The notes under the pieces are model-generated. The model saw only the letters and a program-made list of their open reading frames with translations, was not told the origin of the DNA and did no database searches. 64,000 nt of DNA from an uncultured Pseudoruegeria sp. (GTDB taxonomy: Bacteria; Pseudomonadota; Alphaproteobacteria; Rhodobacterales; Rhodobacteraceae): NCBI GenBank assembly GCA_947498155.1, contig CANMJD010000001.1:434001-498000 (forward strand), written 5' to 3'. The translations under genes and the position numbers were made by a program. How positions within the stretch are numbered: position 1 is the stretch's first letter; each line of letters begins with the position of its first letter. Positions 1 through 7,171 of the stretch are shown here, piece after piece.

Positions 1-891
1 GGGCCTGTCGCGGTCTGGATGATCTTATCTGCGGCCTCTGCAACATCGCCCTCTAGCGGTGTTTCGATAACAATTGGCTGAGCGGCGACAGCGGCCATAG
101 CCTGCACGCTGATCTTATTCGCCCCAATCAGCGTGTTGTCGGCCTGAGGCGGCATATTAGCCGCATCCAATGTGCCAAGATGCAGTCGCACGGGCTCTGG
201 TATGTTTTCCCAAACGCCCCGATCTTGCAGGATTTTGCAGGCCTGCGCTTTGGTGCCAATCGGCGCAACCGTCGGCCCGCTGGCAATCACCCGAAGATCA
301 TCCCCCACCACATCGGACAGGATCAACGCACGTACCGGCGCTGGATCCGCCTCGGCACTGAGACCGCCGCCTTTGAGGCGCGACAATTGCTGGCGGACCA
401 AATTCATATCCTCGATCGGAGCGCCACTGGCCAAGAGCAACCGGTTGACCACGGCTTTATCATCCAGACCGATCCCTTCAACAGGCGCCGGTAACAAAGC
501 CGAGCCACCCCCGCTGATCAGAGCCAGCACGCGGTCTTCAGGGCCAAGGCGATCTAAGGCCAAAAGAACCGCATCCGAGGCCGCTTTGCCTTTTGCATCG
601 GGCACAGGGTGTCCGGCGGCAAAGACCTGAGCGTCTGAAAACGCGCGGGCATTTTCATAATTGGTGATCACCAGAACATCCCGCGGGCCAGCGACATGGG
701 GTAATGCGGCCTCTGTCATGCGCAAGGCGGCTTTGCCCACTGCAATCACAAGGGTCTTGCCCCCTGCTGCTGGGGCTGCCATCGGTTGAAGCTGTAACGC
801 ATTGTTAACACCTTCGAACGGGTCCGCTGCCGCCACGCCAGCCATGAATATTTTCTGTGCCTCTGCGCGCAGCGCCTGTAGGTCGGCCATC
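1..891 (-). CDS. Glycerate 2-kinase (MOFRL/GckA-TtuD type), 3' part outside window
   Basis: Reading leftwards from an ATG at 891, an open frame of 297 codons runs off the window edge, so the C-terminus is missing. The ATG is preceded by GGGGGA at a good distance. The protein starts MADLQALRAEAQKIF, then has the features of the MOFRL-family glycerate kinase: a VIAVGKAA segment, GHPVPDAKG, the glycine-rich ISGGGSALL loop and ILSDVVGDD with IASGPTV. Enzymes of this family phosphorylate D-glycerate, normally to 2-phosphoglycerate, in the cytoplasm, linking glyoxylate or hydroxypyruvate metabolism to glycolysis. The gene is divergent from the nucleobase transporter operon. Family assignment is firm; TtuD annotations as hydroxypyruvate reductase are an older name for the same family. 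Confidence 0.88.
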
Positions 892-1028
892 CAGTCCCCC
901 GTTTTAGATTTCTACCGCTATGGCTAAACGCCGAAACCGGTTTTGACACCCCAAAAGTGAGCGCTCCTCAATATTGCTTTGAAAATAGGCATTTGGCTAC
1001 AGCACCCGCAGAAATCGGCGAATAATCC

Positions 1029-1044
1029 TTGACCAAACAGTCAA
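1029..1044. promoter_or_regulatory. Candidate RutR/TetR-like operator (TTGAC-N6-GTCAA)
   Basis: TTGACCAAACAGTCAA is an inverted repeat of TTGAC and GTCAA separated by six bases, 48 bases before the ATG of the binding-protein gene. It resembles the E. coli RutR consensus TTGACCA-NN-TGGTCAA at 12 of 14 fixed positions. RutR controls pyrimidine catabolism, and the downstream genes look like pyrimidine or purine uptake and deamination. Function is inferred from similarity and location only. Confidence 0.4.
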
Positions 1045-1092
1045 AGAATAGGCAGCCTGTGCTCATAATCAAAAACAAATAAGGAGTCTGAC

Positions 1093-2085
1093 ATGGGAGA
1101 CTTTAGAAATTGGTCACGCCGCGCGGTACTTGCAGCGGCTGTGGTAAGCGCTGCGGGACTAGCTGCGGGGGCGGCTGCCGCCGAAAAAGTCAAAGTCGCG
1201 GCCATCTACACATTGCCGGTTGAACAGCAGTGGATCAGCCGCATTCACGCCGCCCTGAACGAAGCACAAGCACGGGGCGACATCGAATACACCTATTCCG
1301 AAAACGTCGCCAACACCGATTATGAACGGGTGATGCGCGAATATTCCGAAGCCGGTCAGCAGTTGATCGTCGGAGAGGTCTTCGGTCTGGAACGCGCCGC
1401 CCGCAAGGTCGCGGCAGACTACCCCGACACCGCTTTTTTGATGGGGTCTTCTTTCGGGGCCGTCAAACCGAACTTTGCGGTGTTTGATAACTGGATTCAC
1501 GAACCCTCTTATCTGACGGGGATGATTGCGGGTCACGCGACAGAATCCAACGTCATTGGTATGGTCGGCGGCTATGCCATTCCGGAAGTAAACCGTTTGA
1601 TGAATGCCTTTATGGATGGCGCGCGAGATGTGAACCCCGAGGTCAAATTCCTCGTGAACTTTATCGACAGCTGGTACGATCCACCCAAAGCCAAGGAGAG
1701 CGCCTTTGCGATGATGGATGCCGGTGCGGACATAATGTATGCTGAGCGCTTTGGCGTGTCGGACGCCGCCGTGGAGCGGGGAGTCAAAGCCATCGGCAAC
1801 GTGATTGATACGTCTCAGGACTACCCCGATACCATTCTTGCTTCGGCCATTTGGAACATGGAGCCAACCATCAACGAGGCGGTTGCCGCAGTTGCCGAAG
1901 GGCGGTTCAAAGCTGCTGATTATGGGCAGTTCAGCTTTATGAGCTATGGCGGTGGGGCGCTTGTGGCCGATCCGGACCTTGTCCCTGCAGAAGTCATGGA
2001 TGAAGTCGGTGCCAAAGAACGCGACATTCTGGATGGCATGTTCCGTGTCAACGTGAATGACGCCGCGCCAGCCTCTGATAAATAA
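1093..2085 (+). CDS. BMP-family nucleobase/nucleoside ABC transporter substrate-binding protein
   Basis: 330 residues. The N-terminus has a twin-arginine-like motif SRRAVL followed by an Ala-rich hydrophobic stretch to about residue 30, so it is exported to the periplasm; there is no lipobox Cys. The mature part (KVKVAAIYTLPVEQQW, then GEVFGLERAARKVAADYP and GMIAGHATESNVIGMVGG) is typical of the BMP/PnrA-like family, which binds purine or other nucleosides and nucleobases. AAGGAG stands 7 bases before the ATG. It is the first gene of an operon with an ATPase, two permeases and a deaminase, which supports nucleobase uptake. The exact ligand cannot be read from the sequence. Confidence 0.88.
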   Translation: MGDFRNWSRRAVLAAAVVSAAGLAAGAAAAEKVKVAAIYTLPVEQQWISRIHAALNEAQARGDIEYTYSENVANTDYERVMREYSEAGQQLIVGEVFGLERAARKVAADYPDTAFLMGSSFGAVKPNFAVFDNWIHEPSYLTGMIAGHATESNVIGMVGGYAIPEVNRLMNAFMDGARDVNPEVKFLVNFIDSWYDPPKAKESAFAMMDAGADIMYAERFGVSDAAVERGVKAIGNVIDTSQDYPDTILASAIWNMEPTINEAVAAVAEGRFKAADYGQFSFMSYGGGALVADPDLVPAEVMDEVGAKERDILDGMFRVNVNDAAPASDK

Positions 2086-2092
2086 GGGAAAA

Positions 2093-2116
2093 AGGCAGGT
2101 CGTATACGGCCTGCCT
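2093..2116 (+). promoter_or_regulatory. Stem-loop after the binding-protein gene
   Basis: AGGCAGG and CCTGCCT pair around an inner near-palindrome CGTATACG, just after the stop codon of the binding-protein gene and before the ATPase start. There is no T-run, so it is more likely an mRNA-stabilising or partially attenuating hairpin than a full terminator. The following ATPase start (2128) lacks a clear Shine-Dalgarno sequence. Confidence 0.55.
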
Positions 2117-2127
2117 ACCCGTATCCT

Positions 2128-3645
2128 ATGGAAAAAACACCCGTATTGCGCCTCAGGGGCCTGACCAAAACATTCGGCCCGATCACGGCCGCCGATGCCA
2201 TTGACCTGACCCTGCATCAGGGCGAGGTTCTGGCGCTTCTTGGTGAAAACGGCGCGGGTAAAACCACGCTGATGAATATGCTTTTCGGCCATTACACACC
2301 GGATGGTGGCACGGTTGAGGTAAGCGATTTTACCGGCGGAATGATCACCCTGCCCGCCGGTCAGCCCCAAGCCGCGATTGATGCCGGTATCGGTATGGTG
2401 CACCAGCATTTCACCTTGGCCGAAAACCTGAGCGTTATGGATAACATCATGCTCGGTTCAGAGCCGCTTTTTGCCCTGAAACGCGACCGCAAGGCCGCCC
2501 GCGACAAACTGCGCAAACTGATGGAGGACACCGGTCTTCATGTGCCGGTGGATGCCCGTATTGGCACGCTTTCGGTTGGGGAACGCCAGCGGGTCGAAAT
2601 TCTTAAGGCGCTGTTTCGCGACACCCGTATTCTGGTGCTGGACGAACCCACCGCCGTTTTGACCCCGCAAGAGGCCGACGGGCTGTTTATCGCCCTGCGC
2701 GAAATCGTGGCACGCGGGCTGTCGATTGTCTTTATCTCGCATAAACTGCGCGAGGTTTTGGCGTTTTCCGACCATATCGCGGTGTTGCGCCACGGTCAAA
2801 AAGTCGGCGAACTGCCCACTTCCGAGGCCGACCGGAAGGCCATCGCCCGCCTGATGGTCGGCGCCGAAAACGCCACGCCGCAGCGTGCCGCAGTGTCGGT
2901 CGGTGCCCCTATTCTTGGTTTTCAGAATATCACGGTCAAAACCGGCAATGCCCGCACCAGCCTGAACGATCTGAGCTTTATGCTCCATGCCGGAGAAATC
3001 CTTGGCATTGCGGGGGTGTCAGGTAACGGCCAGAGCGCCTTTGCCCAATTGCTGAGCGGCTTGATCACGCCGGACAGCGGCACGCTTTCTTTGCAAGGGG
3101 TGGCGCAGGAAAATCCGACGCCAAAGTCCATGATCGACTCTGGTGTCGGGCGCATCCCCGAAGATCGCCACCATGACGGGGTGATCAGCACGATGAGCGT
3201 GGCCGAAAATATGGTGCTGGAGCGTCTGGATGATCCCGAAATCCAACAGCGCGGTTTTTTAAACAAAACGGCCATGGCTGAAAACGCCAAACGGCTGTCT
3301 GCAGATTATGACGTGCGCGGACCCGGCATTACCGCCCGCGCCACGTTGCTCTCCGGTGGCAATATCCAGAAACTAATTCTGGCTCGCGTTCTGGACCGCG
3401 ATCCCAAGCTTATTCTGGCCAACCAACCCACGCGGGGCCTTGATTTTGGCGCCGCCGCCGAGGTCAATCGCCGCCTGTTTGCGGCCCGCAGCAACGGGGC
3501 TGCAGTGGTGTTAATCAGCGAGGATCTGGATGAAATCCTGCAGCTCTCGGACCGCATCATGGTTATGCATGACGGCACACTGACCGAAACAGACAGCCGC
3601 GACCGTGCGGAAATCGGATTGATAATGGCAGGGCAAACCTCATGA
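2128..3645 (+). CDS. Nucleobase ABC transporter ATP-binding protein, two NBDs
   Basis: 505 residues with two nucleotide-binding domains, the architecture of RbsA/YufO-type ATPases. NBD1 has Walker A GENGAGKTT (about 39-48), signature LSVGERQRV (about 148-156) and Walker B LVLDEPTA (about 169-176). NBD2 has a degenerate P-loop, GVSGNGQS, in which the Lys is missing, and a signature LSGGNIQKL, as is usual for the second half of this family. It energises import through the two permeases downstream. Its stop overlaps the next start by ATGA. The start codon has no strong ribosome-binding site, so translation may depend on readthrough from the upstream gene. Confidence 0.9.
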   Translation: MEKTPVLRLRGLTKTFGPITAADAIDLTLHQGEVLALLGENGAGKTTLMNMLFGHYTPDGGTVEVSDFTGGMITLPAGQPQAAIDAGIGMVHQHFTLAENLSVMDNIMLGSEPLFALKRDRKAARDKLRKLMEDTGLHVPVDARIGTLSVGERQRVEILKALFRDTRILVLDEPTAVLTPQEADGLFIALREIVARGLSIVFISHKLREVLAFSDHIAVLRHGQKVGELPTSEADRKAIARLMVGAENATPQRAAVSVGAPILGFQNITVKTGNARTSLNDLSFMLHAGEILGIAGVSGNGQSAFAQLLSGLITPDSGTLSLQGVAQENPTPKSMIDSGVGRIPEDRHHDGVISTMSVAENMVLERLDDPEIQQRGFLNKTAMAENAKRLSADYDVRGPGITARATLLSGGNIQKLILARVLDRDPKLILANQPTRGLDFGAAAEVNRRLFAARSNGAAVVLISEDLDEILQLSDRIMVMHDGTLTETDSRDRAEIGLIMAGQTS

Positions 3646-4709
3646 TGCAGCTACAACAACGCCAGTCCCAATCCATGGTGATGGCAGTCTTGATTCCGGT
3701 GCTGGCCGCCCTTGTCGCCCTGTTACTGACCGCTCTGCCCTTGATGCTGGCGGGTGCAAATGTGGGCGAAGCCTATCAGCAAATGTATCTTGGTGTCTTC
3801 GGTTCCAAATTCGCCTTTACAGAGATGCTGACCCGCGCCACCCCGTTGATTTTTACCGGATTGGCCGCCGCCGTCGCTTTTCAGGCGCGGCTTTGGAACA
3901 TCGGGGCCGAGGGGCAGCTGTATCTCGGTGCGATGGCCGCTGTCTGGATCGGCACGGGTCTGATCGACGGCCCTGCCGTCCTCATGGTGCCGCTGGTGGT
4001 GCTTGCTGGCGCTTTGGCTGGCGGGTTGGGTATGATGGGGCCTGCGGTGCTGAAAACCCGCTTTGGTGCCGATGAGGTCGTCACCTCCTTGCTGCTGAAT
4101 TTCATCATCCTGATTTTTGTTCAGATGATGCTTGAAGGCCCACTAAAAGATCCGATGGGGCTGGGCTGGCCACAATCCATGCCGATCCTTGATCAGGCCG
4201 CCTTGCCCAAGTTGATGGACCGGATGCGTATCCATGCAGGCCTTCCACTGGCGCTGATTTGTGCGGTGATTGCCCAGATCATGCTGACCCGCAGCACATG
4301 GGGATTTCGGGTGCGCGCCGTCGGCGCCAATCCCGCCGCCGCGCGTCATGCCGGTATTAACGTCAACCGCACCCTCTTGGGGGTGGCGATGATTTCCGGC
4401 GCATTGGCGGGTATGGCCGGTGTTTCCGAAGTGGCTGGCCTAAAAGGCTATCTGACCAGCGATCTGTCCCCGGGTTTTGGCTACACCGGCATTGTGGTTG
4501 CCATGCTGGCAGGTCTTTCGCCCGCTGGTGTCGTGGTGTCGGCGCTGTTCATTGCTTCTGTCTTTGTCGGCGCGGACAGCATGAGCCGCGCCATGGGGGT
4601 ATCCAGCTATCTGGCAGATTTAACCGTGGCGCTGTCGCTGATCTGTGTGCTGGTGGGCGGTTTCTTTGGCCGCTTTAAGGTGAGCTTTGCAAAGAAGGCG
4701 ACTGCGTGA
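3642..4709 (+). CDS. Nucleobase ABC transporter permease 1 (BPD_transp_2 family)
   Basis: 355 residues, highly hydrophobic, with about eight to ten membrane segments. The segment LWNIGAEGQLYLGAM and the later VRAVGANPAAARHAGINV (the EAA-like cytoplasmic loop) are characteristic of BPD_transp_2 permeases of ribose and BMP-type nucleoside systems. It forms the inner-membrane channel together with the next gene product. Translationally coupled at both ends: the ATG overlaps the ATPase stop, and its own TGA overlaps the next start. Confidence 0.88.
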   Translation: MMQLQQRQSQSMVMAVLIPVLAALVALLLTALPLMLAGANVGEAYQQMYLGVFGSKFAFTEMLTRATPLIFTGLAAAVAFQARLWNIGAEGQLYLGAMAAVWIGTGLIDGPAVLMVPLVVLAGALAGGLGMMGPAVLKTRFGADEVVTSLLLNFIILIFVQMMLEGPLKDPMGLGWPQSMPILDQAALPKLMDRMRIHAGLPLALICAVIAQIMLTRSTWGFRVRAVGANPAAARHAGINVNRTLLGVAMISGALAGMAGVSEVAGLKGYLTSDLSPGFGYTGIVVAMLAGLSPAGVVVSALFIASVFVGADSMSRAMGVSSYLADLTVALSLICVLVGGFFGRFKVSFAKKATA

Positions 4710-5650
4710 TGGATATTTTACAGATTTTCCTGAACGAAAGCTTCTGGACGGCTTCGCTGCGCATTGCCACACCGCTGATCTTTGGCGTCATGGGTGCACT
4801 TCTTTGTGAACGCGCCGGCGTGTTGAACCTCGGGATCGAAGGCATCTTTGCCGCCGGAGCCATGGCCGGTTGGCTGGCGGTCTATCTTGGGGCACCGCTG
4901 TGGCTGGGCGTTGGGGCCGCCGCGCTGGCGGGGGCTTTCTTTGGGCTGCTCCATGCCATTCTGACCGTGCCCTTAGGGCTATCACAACATGTCTCGGGCC
5001 TTGGCATTACCATGCTCGCGACCAGTTCGGCCTATTTCCTTTATCGCACGGCCTTGCCCGATGTGACCTCGCCACCGCGTATTACCGCCTTTCAACCGCT
5101 GGACACGCCGCTGCTGTCAGACATTCCATTTATCGGGCCGATTTTATTTGAGCAAACCGCCCTGACATGGCTGGCGTTTCTCTGTGTCGGGCTGGTCTGG
5201 TGGATGCTGGACCGCACCCCTTTGGGGGTGGCGCTCAAGGCCGTGGGCGATAATCCGGATGCAGTGAATGCCCAAGGGCTATCGGTCTACCGGTTGCGCT
5301 TTGCGGCTGTGATTATCGGCTCGTCCCTGATGGCGCTTGGTGGGGCATTCCTCACGATGAGCGCCTTTGATGCGTTTTTCTTTGGCATGGTCAACGGGCG
5401 CGGCTGGGTCTGTATTGCGCTGGTGATCTTTGCCAGCTGGCGACCGGGACGGGCCCTTTTCGGAGCGATCCTGTTTGGCATGTTTGATGCGCTTCAAGTG
5501 CGTCTGCAAACCGAAGCCGGTGCCATCATCCCGAGCCAGATTTTCCTGATGACCCCCTATGTTCTGTCAATCATCGCCCTTGTCTTGGTGGCCCGTCGCG
5601 CCGATTATCCACGCGCACTGTTGCAACCATGGTTTAAAGGACAGCGATAA
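4709..5650 (+). CDS. Nucleobase ABC transporter permease 2 (BPD_transp_2 family)
   Basis: 313 residues, multi-spanning inner-membrane protein. LCERAGVLNLGIEGIFAAGAM near the N-terminus and LKAVGDNPDAVNAQGLSV in the middle identify the YufQ-like partner permease of BMP-type systems. The ATG at 4709 overlaps the upstream TGA by one base (TGATG); a GTG at 4706 is an in-frame alternative and has better spacing from the AAGG at about 4694. The two permeases are paralogues, as is usual for this transporter class. Confidence 0.88.
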   Translation: MDILQIFLNESFWTASLRIATPLIFGVMGALLCERAGVLNLGIEGIFAAGAMAGWLAVYLGAPLWLGVGAAALAGAFFGLLHAILTVPLGLSQHVSGLGITMLATSSAYFLYRTALPDVTSPPRITAFQPLDTPLLSDIPFIGPILFEQTALTWLAFLCVGLVWWMLDRTPLGVALKAVGDNPDAVNAQGLSVYRLRFAAVIIGSSLMALGGAFLTMSAFDAFFFGMVNGRGWVCIALVIFASWRPGRALFGAILFGMFDALQVRLQTEAGAIIPSQIFLMTPYVLSIIALVLVARRADYPRALLQPWFKGQR

Positions 5651-5654
5651 GCCC

Positions 5655-5701
5655 GCCCGGCATCGCCCGGGCAGCCCCCGACCGCCCCCTCGGGCGGGGG
5701 C
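5655..5701. terminator. GC-rich hairpins between permease and deaminase genes
   Basis: Two stem-loops follow the permease stop: GCCCGG/CCGGGC (5655-5672) and GCCCCCG/CGGGGGC (5674-5701), the latter able to refold as CCGCCC/GGGCGG. A short TTT and then C-run follow, so this is not a classic terminator; partial attenuation before the deaminase gene is plausible. Confidence 0.4.
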
Positions 5702-5751
5702 TTTCCCCCCACCCGCGGTCGGGGACCGCCCTTGTTTCACGAGCCGCCATT

Positions 5752-7044
5752 ATGTTCGATCTTCTCCTTACCAACGCCACCCTACCCGATGGCCGCACCG
5801 GCATGTCAATCGGCTGCAAAGACGGTAAAATCACTGCTATCGAGCGCGACATCCCCAGCAAAGCAGCCACGATTATAGACGCGCAGGGGTTTTTGATCGC
5901 CCCGCCTTTTGTGGACCCGCATTTCCATATGGATGCAACACTGTCGCTTGGCACCCCGCGCATGAACACCTCTGGCACCCTGCTCGAAGGCATTGCCCTA
6001 TGGGGAGAGCTGAAAACCGTGCAATCTGTCGATGACATCATCGCCCGCGCCCTGCGCTATTGCGATCTGGCGGTCAGCATGGGGATCGGCGCGATCCGCA
6101 GCCATGTGGATATTTGCGATGACAGCCTGACGGGGGTGGATGCGCTGCTAGAGGTGCGCAAACAGGTCGCCCCCTATCTGGATCTACAACTGGTCGCCTT
6201 TCCACAAGACGGCGTGTTGCGTGACCCGACGGCCCATGAAAACCTGATCCGCGCTTTGGATCGCGGGGTGGAGATCGTCGGCGGTATTCCGCATTTTGAA
6301 CGCACCATGGAAGACGGGGCAAAATCCGTGCGCCTGCTCTGTGAACTTGCCGCCGACCGCGGGCTGCGCGTTGATATGCATTGTGATGAAACCGACGACC
6401 CGATGAGCCGCCACGTTGAAACCCTGGCGGCGGAAACCACCCGGCTGGGGCTTCAAGATCGGGTCGCGGGCAGCCATCTGACCTCAATGCATTCGATGGA
6501 TAATTATTATGTCTCAAAGCTCATCCCTTTGATGGCAGAGGCAGAGCTTCATGCTATCCCGAACCCGCTGATCAACATCATGCTGCAAGGGCGCCACGAC
6601 AGCTATCCCAAGCGGCGCGGCCAGACCCGGGTGGGGGAATTGCGCGATGCGGGGATCAACGTGGGGTTCGGCTCGGACTGTGTGATGGACCCGTGGTATT
6701 CGCTGGGCAAAGCCGACATGCTGGATGTGGCCTTTATGGGGCTTCACGTCGGGCAGTTGTCCAGCCGTGATGATATGCGCTGGTGCTTTGATGCGGTGAC
6801 GGTGAATTCGGCAAAGGCCATGGGGCTAGAAGGCTATGGGATTGAGGTAGGCTGTGACGCCAGTTTTAACCTATTGCAGGCCAATGACCCGATAGAGGCG
6901 ATCCGACTACGGGCTAACCGCTTGGCGGTTGTGCGCAAAGGGGCTGTGATTGCTGAAACGCCAGTGCTGCAAAGTAACCTGAACCTAAGCGGTCGACCGG
7001 ATGCGGTTCAGCCCGCAAGTTACGCGCCAAAGACACTGGACTAA
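5752..7044 (+). CDS. codA: CodA-family cytosine deaminase, predicted 5-methylcytosine-type
   Basis: 430 residues, full-length match by eye to E. coli cytosine deaminase. Metal ligands are visible as H57 and H59 (VDPHFHMD), H210 with catalytic E213 (MHCDETDD) and D309; H242 and Q152 (AFPQDG) of the substrate site are also present. The motif that is GHDD in E. coli CodA is GSDC here, so the residue equivalent to Asp314 is C310. CodA homologues lacking Asp314, including one from Rhodobacter sphaeroides, have been reported to deaminate 5-methylcytosine to thymine. The gene follows a nucleobase transporter, supporting a salvage or catabolic role in the cytoplasm. CodA family is certain; the preferred substrate is inference. 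Confidence 0.85.
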   Translation: MFDLLLTNATLPDGRTGMSIGCKDGKITAIERDIPSKAATIIDAQGFLIAPPFVDPHFHMDATLSLGTPRMNTSGTLLEGIALWGELKTVQSVDDIIARALRYCDLAVSMGIGAIRSHVDICDDSLTGVDALLEVRKQVAPYLDLQLVAFPQDGVLRDPTAHENLIRALDRGVEIVGGIPHFERTMEDGAKSVRLLCELAADRGLRVDMHCDETDDPMSRHVETLAAETTRLGLQDRVAGSHLTSMHSMDNYYVSKLIPLMAEAELHAIPNPLINIMLQGRHDSYPKRRGQTRVGELRDAGINVGFGSDCVMDPWYSLGKADMLDVAFMGLHVGQLSSRDDMRWCFDAVTVNSAKAMGLEGYGIEVGCDASFNLLQANDPIEAIRLRANRLAVVRKGAVIAETPVLQSNLNLSGRPDAVQPASYAPKTLD

Positions 7045-7121
7045 CCAACAAAGGATCGTGGCTGACCCCGAGGGTGGGTGCGATCCGATGCCTTCGGCAC
7101 CGGAAAAAAGTTAATCAAAAC

Positions 7122-7156
7122 AAAAAAGCCGACCCAAAGGGGCCGGCTTTCTTTTT
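7122..7156 (-). terminator. Rho-independent terminator of the beta-oxidation operon
   Basis: On the minus strand, AAAGCCGGCCC pairs with GGGTCGGCTTT (one G-T wobble) around a CTTT loop and is followed by a run of six T. It lies directly downstream of the FadB/FadJ-type gene. The opposing codA-like gene ends about 80 bases away. Confidence 0.85.
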
Positions 7157-7171
7157 GTCTATCAAGGTTTG

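Noticed and set aside
7053-7103. Terminator of the codA-like gene on the plus strand
   Set aside because: GGATCG/CGATCC and a small CCGATGCC/GGCACCGG hairpin exist, but they are followed by A residues on the plus strand, not T.
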